The notes: generated by a model from the letters alone, not told the origin. A stretch of 64,000 nt of DNA from Azotobacter salinestris (GCF_009363155.1 NZ_CP045302.1:1859001-1923000); one strand, 5' to 3'. Positions 8,690 through 18,150 are shown, counted from the first letter of the stretch. Made by a program: numbers and translations.

Positions 8690-9938
8690 GGTTGGGGCTG
8701 GAAGACGAAGTGTCCAATCACTCGACGCTTTCCAAGAACCGGCATGGCCGCTTTCGGGCCAGCGGCCTGTTTCGCTGGCTGTTCAATGAAGTGGTTCGTC
8801 GCTGCATGACCGCCGGCCTGGTCAAGGGCGAAGGCTTTGCCGTGGACGCCAGCATCATCAAGGCGGATGCAAACCGGCAGCGTGGCGTCACCGGGGATGA
8901 AGCGATCAACTGGGGCGACCCGGCACTCAGCACGCGCGCGGTGCGTGAGTACCTCGAGGCACTCGATGACGAAGCGCTCGCGGAAACGCTACCCAAGCGC
9001 TTGTCACTGACCGGCCAGCTGGACGGCTGCGCCGGGCGGGCCGGCGTTCTTCGCCTATTCCACGAACTACCTGATCGATACCGAGCACAGCGTGATCCTG
9101 GACGTGGAAGCCACGCCGGCTCACCGCACCGCCGAGGTCGAGTCGACCAAGACCATGGCGGAGCGCGTCGAAGAACGTTTCGACATCACACCGGAACGTC
9201 TGATCGGCGACACCGCCTATGGGACAGCGCCCATGCTGGCCTGGATGGTGGAAGAAAAGGGCATCGAACCGCATGTCCCGGTGTGGGACAAAACCGAACA
9301 CAAGAACGGCACCTTCTCGAGCAATGATTTCCACTGGAATGAAGAGGATGGGGAATACCGCTGCCCGGCCGGACGCCCCCGGCGTAGCGAGTGGCGGGCC
9401 TTCAAGCGTCAGCGCTCCCACGTCACGAAAGCCAACACGGTGATCTACCGGTCCAGCCAGGCCGACTGCACAACCTGTCCGATGAAGTCACGGTGTTGCC
9501 CGAATACGCCGATGCGCAAGATCGTCCGCAGCGTTCATGAAGCCGCTCGGGAAGTGGCTCGACGCATCGCCACCACAGCGGCGTATCAACGCTCCCGCTG
9601 CGAACGCAAAAAGGTCGAGATGCTCTTCGCCCATCTCAAGCGGTTCCTGAAAGTCGATCGCTTGCGGCTACGTGGACTGACTGGCGCAATCGATGAGTTC
9701 ACACTCGCCGCAGCGGTACAAAATCTGCGGCGATTGGCCAAGTTGGTTCCTCAGGGGCCACCGGTCACAGGATAGGTACGCCTGTTTGAAGCAGAAACCC
9801 TCCAAATAACCCCAAAACCCGAGCCTGAAGGCTCAACAGAACATCGAAAGGCCATGAAAAGTGGCGGGCCAGCCCTTCGGTGACCAATCCGAAGGCCAGC
9901 ATGCCTACTGTAAGTAAAACCACTTTTTCAACAGAATC

Positions 9939-10274
9939 CCCGGAAAGCTGACCTACAAGGATCGGTCGTCAATTCCTGCTCATCGGTCTAAAGCCGCCAG
10001 TGGCTTCCTATTGCGCTAACGACCGCTACAGGCTCATCACCGGCCGTCTCGGCTTCATTTGCTCATGCTGCTGATCATGCAAGCTATCGCCCGAGCCAGG
10101 ACAGCACGAAGAACGCGACGACGATGGCGATCCGGAGCGTCGATGACCTGAACCGTGGCCAGGAATGTGTCTTGCCGCGCCCGAATTTGTGTAACGTTTC
10201 GAGGATTCCGCCAACTAAATTGGTAGGTGGCCGCGCCGGCGACCACTCTTACCTACTCATTTTAGGAGGCTGAG
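9939..10274. other. intergenic region between IS1182 and a membrane-protein gene
   Basis: No convincing gene is visible in these 336 bases. The stretch is slightly less GC-rich than its right-hand neighbours and ends with a strong ribosome binding site (aggaggctgag, 10265-10275) for the following gene. A promoter is presumably located here, but I cannot place it with confidence. Confidence 0.4.
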
Positions 10275-10793
10275 ATGGACATACTAAAGACGCACAGATT
10301 GACCCACCGCAAGCTCGATGGCCGTGCAGGCGTTTGGGCCGGGGTGATCGCCGGTGTTGCGTTCCTGGCGCTCGAGATGCTGCTGGTGCCGCTGCTGATG
10401 GGCGGAAGCCCGTGGGGGCCGCCGCGGATGATCGCGGCGATCGTCATGGGTCGGGATGTGCTGCCACCCCCGGCGACCTTCGACGGTGGTGTCCTGATGG
10501 CAGCGCTGCTCGTGCATTTCGCGTTAGCCATTGTGCTGGGATTGATCCTGGGCAAGCTCATCGCCCTATTCAACCTCGATTCCAGCTGGGGATTGACCTT
10601 CATTGTCGGGGCGGTGTTCGGGCTGGTGGTCTATGTCGTGAATTTCTACGGGATGACCGTGTTTTTCCCATGGTTCGCCGAGGCTCGTAACTGGCTCAGC
10701 ATGACGCTGCACGCCGTCTTCGGCGTGATCGCAGCCGAATCCTACTTCGGGCTGGAAAAGCGCCCGGCTGCAGCCTCAGGGCTTGTGTCCTGA
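10275..10793 (+). CDS. conserved four-helix inner-membrane protein, function unknown
   Basis: A 172-residue protein with four hydrophobic segments at about residues 20-42, 75-95, 105-125 and 138-155. The N-terminus MDILKTHRLTHRKLDGRAG is cytoplasmic-looking and there is no cleavable signal. Charged residues in the loops are few. A strong Shine-Dalgarno (aggagg) sits seven bases ahead of the ATG, which supports the start. It resembles short conserved membrane proteins of proteobacteria that have no assigned role. No partner gene is adjacent: IS1182 is upstream and a 530-base gap follows. Confidence 0.75.
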   Translation: MDILKTHRLTHRKLDGRAGVWAGVIAGVAFLALEMLLVPLLMGGSPWGPPRMIAAIVMGRDVLPPPATFDGGVLMAALLVHFALAIVLGLILGKLIALFNLDSSWGLTFIVGAVFGLVVYVVNFYGMTVFFPWFAEARNWLSMTLHAVFGVIAAESYFGLEKRPAAASGLVS

Positions 10794-11325
10794 GCAAGCT
10801 TTCTCGCTGGCGAGAGGGACAAGCGGCAGCCGTCGAGGTTGCCGCTTGCCTGCCTAGTGAGCTGGCAATAATGATGTTCACTGCAACAGCGGCTCCACTT
10901 TTGGGAACCGCCGTTTGACTTCTGAGCCGCCGAAGCCGAAGTGGTTCGGAATTCAGTCCATCGCGAAGTCCGAATGTAGCCATTCGGCGCGAGCGTTCCG
11001 CCGCTGGCCGGTAAGGCCGCATAGCGGACACGGCAAGGCCGATGGCGAGTCAGATTTCCTCAGCTTTTGGCTACCGAGCAAAAGCCTACGCAGTCCACCC
11101 ATTCAATCCCCGAATGATCGGACTCATCGCCCACCGCAGACATGCACGCAAAGCCTGAACCCACAAGGCCGGCTCGGGGCCGGGACGGGCCGGTTTCTCC
11201 TTGAGGCCGCCATCCGTCCATGACAAGCTGCCGCACCGGTCGCCTCCGCTCCGCATCCTGGCGACGCTCTTCGCGGCGGCGTTGGCTGCCCCGCTCTCCG
11301 GCTCACGGCCGCCCTCTTCGTAGAG
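10794..11325. other. 532-base stretch without an intact gene
   Basis: I see no supported gene. Two small inverted repeats occur right after the membrane-protein gene: tctcg-ctgg-cgaga near 10802-10815 and a 9-bp stem at 10820-10848. The right part contains a short hydrophobic reading (LRILATLFAAALAAPLSG, about 11252-11305) that looks like a signal peptide but runs into a stop and is out of frame with the next gene, so it may be decayed coding DNA. Confidence 0.45.
10820..10848 (+). terminator. possible terminator hairpin after the membrane-protein gene
   Basis: caagcggca (10820-10828) pairs perfectly with tgccgcttg (10840-10848) around an 11-base loop, 26 bases after the stop codon. There is no run of T after the stem, so intrinsic termination is only a possibility. 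Confidence 0.35.
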
Positions 11326-12017
11326 ATGCCCATGAAACGTTTCGTCCTGCTCGACACGGCCTCCATCCCGGAAAACGGCGGTGCGCTGTGCCTGTACGAA
11401 TATGGCGAGGATTTCGTCATCAAGATCCAGGGCGGCAGCGGCAATCAGCTGATGAATACCCGCATGCACGGATCGGAGGACGCCCTTGGCCAGATCCCCT
11501 GCCGCAAAGTCGCGTCGCGCCCGCAGGCGCGCGTGCTGGTCGGGGGCTGGGGATGGGCTTCACCCTGGCCGCGGCGCTCAAGGCGCTGGGTGCCGATGCG
11601 GAGGTGCAGGTGGCGGAGCTGGTGCCCGGCGTGATCGAGTGGAACCGCGGCCCTCTGGGCGAGAAGGCCGGCCATCCGCTGAACGACCCGCGCACCACCC
11701 TGCTCAACGCGGACGTCGCAGCAGTCCTCAAGCGGGAACCCGGGGGCTATGACGCGATCATGCTGGATGTCGACAACGGGCCCGAGGGGCTGACGCAGAA
11801 AGTGAACGGCTGGCTCTACTCGCCGGACGGCCTGAACGCCTGCGCGCAGGCCCTGCGGCCCAGGGGCGTGCTGGCCGTCTGGTCGGCCAGCGCCGATCGG
11901 GCCTTTTCTGGACGGCTTGCCAAGGCCGGCTTCCGGGCGGAAGAGGTTCAGGTCTTCGCGCACGGCAACAAGGGCACCCGGCACACCATCTGGATTGCGG
12001 AAAAGCTTCGCTCTTGA
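11326..12017 (+). pseudogene. spermidine-synthase-like protein with a one-base frameshift
   Basis: The first part reads MPMKRFVLLDTASIPENGG and continues through a small beta-rich domain (YEYGEDFVIKIQGGSGNQLM). After RVLVGG the frame must shift by one base to continue as LGMGFTLAAALKALGADAEV, then AELVPGVIEWNRGPLGE, YDAIMLDVDNGPEG and a C-terminal Rossmann fold ending HTIWIAEKLRS. The shift lies in a run of five G at 11542-11546, where six would restore the frame and give about 230 residues. The fold is that of polyamine synthases/methyltransferases without a clear substrate. A homopolymer error in the sequence is as likely as a real mutation. Confidence 0.75.
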
Positions 12018-12306
12018 AGGTGTGCTGCGGACCGCAGCCGAACGAACCCTGGAGCGAGCGTCGATCTTCCTTGGCAGTCCGTCCGTGTCGGTGGAAAAGC
12101 ATCCCCAGATTCACCGCCCCGCTCTCGCGCTGTTCCGCGCGCTGATCGAGGTGCTGGCTGTGCGCTGGCGGGATTGCGGGTGCATCCGGGGCCGCGCGGA
12201 AGCTCGCCCCGGCCGAGGAGAAAGGCACAGCCCGTCGGAATCGCCGGACGCCTGCAGGGGACGATCTAGACTCGGTTTCCCAAGGAAACCCCCAGGGAAA
12301 TCGAGC

Positions 12307-13002
12307 ATGCCCTTCTGCAGATTCATGGTCGTCGTCCTGGCGCTCGCCGGCGCCGCCTGCAGCAACATCCCCTCCTCCGAAAGCCGCCATTCCGGGTTTC
12401 TCGGCGACTACAGCAGGCTGGTCGAGGACCCCTACTGGGACAACAGCGAGTACTGGGTCAAGCCGGACCTGAACCTGCGCCAGAACTACGACAGGCGGAT
12501 CGCCCTCGAACCGTCCCGCTACTACGTGGACCCCGCTACCCAGACGGTGATCCGCGAGCGCGGCGAGGAAACCGCCAAGGTCCTGGCCCATCTCGACCAG
12601 GCCCTGCGCCGCGAGCTGCAGGCCGGCGGCTACCAGTTGGTGAAATCCGGCGATGCGCGCAGCCTGCGCCTGAGTCCGGCGATCACCGGCCTGATCCGCA
12701 ACGCCCGCGACCTGAAGCCCACCGAGTACATTCCCATCGGCTTTCTGATCGGCGCCGGCATGCAGCTCGGCGGCGTGCGCGACCAGCAGGTACGGATCTT
12801 CTTCGAGACCGAAATCCGCAACGCCAGGACCGGAGAACTCCTCGCCCAGTCGGTCAGCGCCGCCAGCGGCAACGAGATCCCGCCTTCGGTCAAGGCCGGC
12901 GCCAGCGACACCTACCGGGCCCTGGACGACTGGGCCCGGCAGGTGCGCGAACGCCTGGACCGGGCCTATGACGAGGGCGTCGAGCAGCGGGCCGGACGCT
13001 GA
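12307..13002 (+). CDS. DUF3313-family lipoprotein
   Basis: A 231-residue protein with a short signal peptide and lipobox LAGAAC (acylation at Cys18), so it is expected to be anchored in the envelope. The mature part (SGFLGDYSRLVEDPYWD, then YVDPATQTVIRE) matches the DUF3313 family, which is common in Pseudomonas and of unknown function. The start at 12307 is chosen for the signal peptide; the open frame extends further upstream but that region is not protein-like. It is convergent with the DUF5064 gene, with 14 bases between stops. Confidence 0.82.
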   Translation: MPFCRFMVVVLALAGAACSNIPSSESRHSGFLGDYSRLVEDPYWDNSEYWVKPDLNLRQNYDRRIALEPSRYYVDPATQTVIRERGEETAKVLAHLDQALRRELQAGGYQLVKSGDARSLRLSPAITGLIRNARDLKPTEYIPIGFLIGAGMQLGGVRDQQVRIFFETEIRNARTGELLAQSVSAASGNEIPPSVKAGASDTYRALDDWARQVRERLDRAYDEGVEQRAGR

Positions 13003-13016
13003 GCTCAGGAGCGGAC

Positions 13017-13379
13017 CTAAGCGTGCGGCAGATGGCCGAGGTCGACCGGATCGCCCGGATGCAGCCCCAGCTTGGCGCGGATGTCCCGGAACATGGCGTC
13101 GTATTCGCCGTGTTCGCGCAGGACCGGTCCGAAGCGCGGCTGGAAGCCGTTGCGCACGGCGATCTGGGTCAGCGCGTTCATAAAATCGAAGGCCATGTCG
13201 CGGTGCAGCTCGCACTCCTCCGCAAAGGGCCGGCCGTCGATCTCGCCCTCCATGCGCAGATGCAGCATCGACCCTTCCCGGGGATCTTCGCGCACGTCGT
13301 AGTAGACGTCGCAGACGAAGGCCTGGCGATTGAACTTGTCCACCTTCTGCTCGCGGTGCACATGGCCGGGTGTGAACAT
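13017..13379 (-). CDS. DUF5064-family protein
   Basis: A 120-residue soluble protein (MFTPGHVHREQKVDKFNRQA to VDLGHLPHA) that resembles the small DUF5064 family, restricted mostly to Pseudomonas and Azotobacter. Function is unknown. A good Shine-Dalgarno (gaggag, read on the minus strand) precedes the ATG at 13379. The open frame extends upstream but the extension has no protein-like features. The family's narrow distribution helps to place the organism. Confidence 0.75.
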   Translation of the reverse strand: MFTPGHVHREQKVDKFNRQAFVCDVYYDVREDPREGSMLHLRMEGEIDGRPFAEECELHRDMAFDFMNALTQIAVRNGFQPRFGPVLREHGEYDAMFRDIRAKLGLHPGDPVDLGHLPHA

Positions 13380-13644
13380 GGGATTCTCCTCGCTGTGTGA
13401 AAACCCACCCCGGAGTCCCCCTGCCGGCCGGGATGGACTCCGCCCGGACACAGTGTAGGTAGTGCCCCGCGGCCCGCACCGACGGGGCGATGTCCGGCAG
13501 GGAGCCGCGGTCATGTGCGCAGATAACCGGCAATGCGCCACGCACCGTCGGTCGGTGGCTGCCGGCCGGCAACACCGCCGGCGACGACTGGCATGGTCAA
13601 GGCGATGGCGCCACCTAGACTCTGCCCCGAAACACGACCAAGGC

Positions 13645-15969
13645 ATGAGCATGGACATCGCAGCCCGGCTGGCACGCAGCCAGGCCATTGCCGGCAAGAC
13701 CCGGCAGCTCCTCGAAAAACGCACCCGGATCGCCCGGGAGCAGTTTCGCGAGCGGCTGCACGAGGCCTGGGAGCGGGAAATGGCCGGCGCGCTGGCCAAT
13801 CCCCTGGCGCCCTGGGACCAGTGGAACGCCTGGTGGCGCTACGGCCTGGACGTCGCCCAGCGCTCGGTGCTGTTCTGGGACACGCTGCGCCAGCGCGGCG
13901 ACAACTATCTGGAGCATGTGCGGCAGGGCCAGCCGCCCCTGCTGCACTTCGACCACGAGATGGTGCTGGACGGGCGCACCTTCGCCCGTCCGGTCAACTA
14001 CGCCCTGCTGCGCATCCTGCTGCCGGCAGGCCAGGAAGTGGACCCCAGGCAGCGCCCCTACCTGATCATCGACCCGCGGGCCGGGCACGGCCCGGGCATC
14101 GGCGGCTTCAAGGATGACTCCGAGGTGGGGGTGATCCTGCGCGAACGGCACCCGGTGTACTTCGTGATCTTCTTCCGCCTGCCGGAGCCGGGGCAGACCC
14201 TGCTGGACGTGTGCGCCGCCGAGCAGCGCTTCGTGCGCAAGGTGCGCGAACTGCACCCGGACAGCCCCAGGCCGGCGCTGGTCGGCAACTGCCAGGGCGG
14301 CTGGGCGACGATGATGCTGGCCGCCACCGACCCGGACAGCACCGGCCCGGTGGTGATCAACGGCGCGCCCATGTCCTACTGGGGCGGCGCCCTGCAGGAG
14401 GGCGAAGGCGACAACCCCATGCGCTACGCCGGCGGGCTGCTCGGCGGCAGCTGGCTGGCCTCGTTCGCCGCCGACCTGGGCAACGGCCTGTTCGACGGCG
14501 CCCATCTGGTGGAGAACTTCGAGAACCTGAACCCCGCCAACACCTTCTGGGACAAGTACTACCACCTGTTCGCCAACATCGACAGCGAGCCGCCGCGCTT
14601 CCTCGAGTTCGAGCGCTGGTGGGGCGGCTACTTCCTGATGAACCGCGAGGAGATCGAGTGGATCACCCGCAACCTGTTCGTCGGCAACAAGCTCTGGTCC
14701 GGCGAGACCCGCGCCGGCAAGGGCCGGGCCTTCGACCTGCGGGACATCAAGTCGCCGATCGTCCTGTTCGCCTCCCTGGGCGACAACATCACCCCGCCCC
14801 AGCAGGCCTTCAACTGGGTGGCGGACATCTACGGCAGCACCGAGGAAATCAAGGCGCGCGGCCAGGTCATCGTCGGCCTGCTGCACCGGGACATCGGCCA
14901 CCTGGGGATCTTCGTCTCCGGCCGGGTGGCCAGGAAGGAGCACGCGCAGATCGTCGAGGTGCTGAAATCCATCGAGATGCTGCCGCCAGGCCTGTACGGC
15001 ATGGCCATCCAGGAGCGCCCGGGCGCCGGCGGCCGGATGGAATACGAGGTGGAGTTCCACGAGCATCGTCTGGAAGAGGTAGCGACCCGCCTCAACCGCC
15101 TGCAGCGGGCCGACGAGAAGCCCTTCGAGGCGGTGGTCGCGCTGTCCGAACTCAACCAGCACCGCTACGAACTCTTCGTCCGCCCCTGGGTACAGCTCGT
15201 GACCAACGAGCGCTCCGCCGAGCTGCTGCGCCAGCTGCATCCGCTGCGCCTGCAGCGCTGGGGCCTCTCGGCACGCAACCCCTGGCTCTGGTGGCTGGCC
15301 CCGACCGCAGCCATGGTCAGGACGCAGCGCCAGGCGCTGAAAGTGGGCAGGGACGACCTGCCCCACCACGGCGAGCGGCTCGCCTCCGAACTGATCAGCG
15401 CCTCCCTGGACCATTACCGGGCGCTGCGCGACGCCTGCGGCGAGGCGCTGTTCTTCCAGACCTACGGCAGCCTGTTCTCCCTGCTCCTGGGCGAAAGCCC
15501 CGCGGCCACAGCGCCGGCGGCGGCCGAGCCGCAGGAGCTGCCCTTCGTCGAGGAGGCTTTGGCCGCCATCGGCGAAGGCGGCTACGACGAGGCCTGCGCC
15601 CGGGTGATGGTGCTGCTCTCGCGCAAGGGCGAGGTGCCCCTGTCGCGGCTGGCGGCCAAGCAGGAGGTCGCCCGCGACCATGCCGACCTGCTGCCCCGGT
15701 TGCCGCCCGAGACCTGGCGGCGCATCCGCGGCGAGCAGGAGATCATCGTCCACTACGAGCCCGAACAGGCCCTCGCCACCCTGCCCGCCCTGCTGGGCGA
15801 GCCGGCCGATCGCGACCGCCTGCTGACCCTGCTCGAGCGCCTGGTGGCGGACGAGCGCGTCCAGCGCTCCGCACCCACGGCCGAACAGCGCGCCATGCTC
15901 GAGCGCATCCGCGCCGTGCTGGGCCGCGAGCCCGCCGCGCCGCAGCCCGTCGCGGCCCAGAGTGCCTGA
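13645..15969 (+). CDS. DUF3141 protein, PHA-synthase-like alpha/beta hydrolase
   Basis: A 774-residue protein. The central part (about residues 100-420) is an alpha/beta-hydrolase fold with a lipase-like box VGNCQGGW, in which Cys216 takes the nucleophile position. The pattern G-x-C-x-G-G is the hallmark of polyhydroxyalkanoate synthases. A later GLLHRDIGHLGIF segment could supply the catalytic His (near residue 417), and an Asp is likely in FASLGDNITPP. The C-terminal 300 residues are helical and unassigned. It heads a ten-gene run with pta, ackA and fabI, so it probably handles an acyl or hydroxyacyl thioester. Start MSMDIAARLA at 13645 is preferred because upstream sequence is not protein-like. 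Confidence 0.82.
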   Translation: MSMDIAARLARSQAIAGKTRQLLEKRTRIAREQFRERLHEAWEREMAGALANPLAPWDQWNAWWRYGLDVAQRSVLFWDTLRQRGDNYLEHVRQGQPPLLHFDHEMVLDGRTFARPVNYALLRILLPAGQEVDPRQRPYLIIDPRAGHGPGIGGFKDDSEVGVILRERHPVYFVIFFRLPEPGQTLLDVCAAEQRFVRKVRELHPDSPRPALVGNCQGGWATMMLAATDPDSTGPVVINGAPMSYWGGALQEGEGDNPMRYAGGLLGGSWLASFAADLGNGLFDGAHLVENFENLNPANTFWDKYYHLFANIDSEPPRFLEFERWWGGYFLMNREEIEWITRNLFVGNKLWSGETRAGKGRAFDLRDIKSPIVLFASLGDNITPPQQAFNWVADIYGSTEEIKARGQVIVGLLHRDIGHLGIFVSGRVARKEHAQIVEVLKSIEMLPPGLYGMAIQERPGAGGRMEYEVEFHEHRLEEVATRLNRLQRADEKPFEAVVALSELNQHRYELFVRPWVQLVTNERSAELLRQLHPLRLQRWGLSARNPWLWWLAPTAAMVRTQRQALKVGRDDLPHHGERLASELISASLDHYRALRDACGEALFFQTYGSLFSLLLGESPAATAPAAAEPQELPFVEEALAAIGEGGYDEACARVMVLLSRKGEVPLSRLAAKQEVARDHADLLPRLPPETWRRIRGEQEIIVHYEPEQALATLPALLGEPADRDRLLTLLERLVADERVQRSAPTAEQRAMLERIRAVLGREPAAPQPVAAQSA

Positions 15970-15987
15970 GCCCCCGAGAACGGAGGT

Positions 15988-16950
15988 ATGCCGATGACCG
16001 GCCCCCACGAAAAATACCGGCGCCTGATCGACTACTGCAGCAGCCTGCCGCCGACGCCGACGGCGGTGGCCTGGCCCTGCGACCAGAGCGCCCTCGAGGG
16101 CGTGGTGGACGCGACGAAGAGCGACCTCATCGCGCCGATCCTGGTCGGGCCCCGCGCACGGATCGAGGGGCTGGCGGCCCAGCACGGCATCGACATCGCC
16201 GGCCTGCCGATCGAGGAGGCGCCCTACAGCCAGGCGGCCGCCGCCCGCGCCGTGGAGCTGATCCGCGAAGGCCGGGCCGAGGCGCTGATGAAGGGCAGCC
16301 TGCACACCGACGAGCTGATGGCTGCGGTGGTCAGGCGCGACACCGGGCTGCGCACCGCGCGCCGGGTCAGCCACTGCTTCGTGATGGACGTGCCGGGACA
16401 CGAGGAGACGCTGATCATCACTGACGCCGCGGTGAACATCGCGCCGACCCTGGCCGAGAAGATGGACATCACCCAGAACGCCATCGACCTGGCCCACGCC
16501 CTGCTGCAGGTCAGCCCGGAGAAGAAGGAGGTGCGGGTGGCGATCCTCTCGGCGATGGAAACCGTCAACCCGGCGGTGCCCTCCACCGTCGAGGCGGCCG
16601 CCCTGTGCAAGATGGCCGACCGCCGGCAGATCACCGGCGCCATCCTCGACGGCCCGCTGGCCCTGGACAACGCCATCAGCCTGGAGGCGGCGCAGATCAA
16701 GAAGATCGACTCGCCGGTGGCGGGCCGCGCCAACGTGCTGGTGGTGCCCGACCTGGAAGCCGGCAACATGCTCGCCAAGAGCCTGTCCTTCCTCGCCGGC
16801 GCGGATGCCGCCGGCATCGTGCTGGGTGCGCGGGTGCCGATCATCCTGACCAGCCGCGCCGATTCGCTGACCACCCGCATGGCTTCCTGCGCGGTGGCCA
16901 CCCTGGTGGCCAAGGCCCGCCGGGAGAGCACCGGCAAGGTGATCGGGTGA
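15988..16950 (+). CDS. pta: phosphate acetyl/butyryltransferase
   Basis: A 320-residue protein of the short (single-domain) phosphotransacetylase family, which converts acyl-CoA and phosphate to acyl-phosphate and CoA. Typical features are the segments ALMKGSLHTDELM, SHCFVMDVPGHEETLIITDAAVNI and LVVPDLEAGNMLAK. A ribosome binding site (cggaggt) lies just before the start. It is 18 bases behind the DUF3141 gene and 4 bases ahead of acetate kinase, so the pair would interconvert an acyl-CoA and an acid with ATP gain. Substrate could be acetyl-, butyryl- or a longer acyl-CoA; sequence alone does not tell. Confidence 0.9.
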   Translation: MPMTGPHEKYRRLIDYCSSLPPTPTAVAWPCDQSALEGVVDATKSDLIAPILVGPRARIEGLAAQHGIDIAGLPIEEAPYSQAAAARAVELIREGRAEALMKGSLHTDELMAAVVRRDTGLRTARRVSHCFVMDVPGHEETLIITDAAVNIAPTLAEKMDITQNAIDLAHALLQVSPEKKEVRVAILSAMETVNPAVPSTVEAAALCKMADRRQITGAILDGPLALDNAISLEAAQIKKIDSPVAGRANVLVVPDLEAGNMLAKSLSFLAGADAAGIVLGARVPIILTSRADSLTTRMASCAVATLVAKARRESTGKVIG

Positions 16951-16954
16951 AGTC

Positions 16955-18139
16955 ATGCGGAACGTGATCCTGGTTCTCAACGCCGGCTCGTTCAGCCTCA
17001 AGTTCTCCTTTTTCGCCGACCATCCCCAGGAGCCGGAACTCTGTCTGCGCGGGCAGATCGAGGGGCTCAACGGCGCACCGCACTTCGTCGCCAAGGACAC
17101 CACGGGCGCGATCCTCGACGAACGGCGCTGGGCCGACGGCACCCGACTCGGCCACGACGGCGCGGCCCACCATCTGGTCGAGTTCCTGCAGGACTACCGG
17201 GACCGCTACCAACTGATAGCGGTGGGCCATCGGGTGGTCCACGGCGGCCAGGAGTTCTCCCGACCCACCCGGGTGGACGGCGAGATGCTGAAGAAGCTCG
17301 AGAAGCTGATTCCCCTGGCGCCGCTGCACCAGCCGCACAACCTGGCGCCGATCCGCGCCCTGGCCGAGCGGGCGCCGCACTTGCCGCAGGTGGCCTGCTT
17401 CGATACCGCCTTCCATCGCCGACAGCCGGAACTCGCCCAACTGTTCGCCCTGCCACCGGCGATCACCGGGCGCGGCGTGCGCCGCTACGGCTTCCACGGG
17501 CTGTCCTACGAATACATCGCCAGCGTGCTGCCGCAATTGGCGCCCGAGGCGGCGGCCGGCCGGGTGGTGGTCGCCCACCTGGGCAACGGCGCCAGCCTGT
17601 GCGCCATGCGCGGCGGCCGCAGCCTGGCCAGCACCATGGGCTTCACCGCCGTGGACGGGCTGCCCATGGGCACCCGCTGCGGGACCCTCGACCCCGGGGT
17701 GATCCTCTACCTGCTGGACGAGCTGAAGATGGACGCCCGCGCCATCGAGCGGCTGATCTACAAGGAGTCCGGCCTGCTCGGCGTGTCGGGGATCTCCAGC
17801 GACATGCGCGAGCTGCTGGCCAGCGATGCGCCCGGCGCCACCCTCGCCGTGGACCTCTTCGTCTACCGCATCGGCCGCGAGCTCGGCTCCCTGGCCGCGG
17901 CCCTGGGCGGACTCGACGCCCTGGTGTTCACCGCCGGCATCGGCGAGCACGCCGCGGCCATCCGCGAGCGCGTCTGCCGCGACGCCGCCTGGCTGGGGCT
18001 GGAGCTGGACGCCGCCGCCAACGCGGCCGGCGGGCCGCGGATCAGCACGGACGCCAGCCCGGTGTCGGCCTGGGTGGTGCCCACCAACGAGGAGCTGATG
18101 ATCGCCCGCCACACCCGGCAGGCACTCTCGTCAACCTGA
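16955..18139 (+). CDS. ackA: acetate kinase (acyl kinase)
   Basis: A 394-residue ASKHA-fold kinase making acyl-phosphate from acid and ATP, or ATP in reverse. Family motifs are present: VGHRVVHGG, ACFDTAFH, VAHLGNGASLCAM, MGTRCGTLDPG, FTAGIGEHAA and a C-terminal TNEELMIA. The N-terminal phosphate-binding segment reads LVLNAGSFSLKFS, with Phe where most family members have Ser, so activity may be altered. It follows pta by 4 bases and precedes fabI by 11, in one transcription unit. Confidence 0.92.
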   Translation: MRNVILVLNAGSFSLKFSFFADHPQEPELCLRGQIEGLNGAPHFVAKDTTGAILDERRWADGTRLGHDGAAHHLVEFLQDYRDRYQLIAVGHRVVHGGQEFSRPTRVDGEMLKKLEKLIPLAPLHQPHNLAPIRALAERAPHLPQVACFDTAFHRRQPELAQLFALPPAITGRGVRRYGFHGLSYEYIASVLPQLAPEAAAGRVVVAHLGNGASLCAMRGGRSLASTMGFTAVDGLPMGTRCGTLDPGVILYLLDELKMDARAIERLIYKESGLLGVSGISSDMRELLASDAPGATLAVDLFVYRIGRELGSLAAALGGLDALVFTAGIGEHAAAIRERVCRDAAWLGLELDAAANAAGGPRISTDASPVSAWVVPTNEELMIARHTRQALSST

Positions 18140-18150
18140 GGACAACGGAT

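Larger units (their letters stand above)
4923..9775 (+). pseudogene. IS1182-family transposase, split by IS66 and frameshifted
   Basis: The N-terminal part (4923-5202) reads MMGRLSSGQERLFYAFNLEE and runs to YRWFC. Reading resumes at 8690 with LGLEDEV and continues through the DDE domain (GFAVDASIIKADANRQRG and VILDVEATPAHRTAEVES) to the end at 9775 (LRRLAKLVPQGPPVTG). Joining the halves across one copy of the 8-base duplication restores the reading frame. A second lesion lies near 9012-9022: the frame of KRLSLTG runs out and the frame of WTAAPGGPAFFAYSTNY takes over, consistent with loss of a few bases. Restored length would be about 455 residues, normal for the family. Confidence 0.88.
4847..9938 (+). 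mobile_element. IS1182-family element, disrupted by nested insertions
   Basis: Terminal motif gattctgttgaaaaa at 4847-4861 and its inverse at 9924-9938 bracket an IS1182-type transposase gene. The element is broken at 5203 by an IS66, which in turn carries an IS630. Without the insertions it would be about 1.6 kb. I could not find a matching short target duplication at its outer ends, so the exact boundaries may be a few bases off. Its transposase also carries a frameshift, so the copy is dead twice over. Confidence 0.8.

Noticed and set aside
11220..11325. Open frame upstream of the spermidine-synthase-like part and a short signal-peptide-like reading near 11252-11305
   Set aside because: The pieces are in different frames and end at stops; no coherent product can be assembled.
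13615..17142. Very long open frame (over 1100 codons) on the minus strand opposite the DUF3141, pta and ackA genes
   Set aside because: It is antisense to three well-supported genes, has low-complexity His/Gln/Gly/Arg-rich composition, no domain and no start signal; long shadows are normal in GC-rich DNA.
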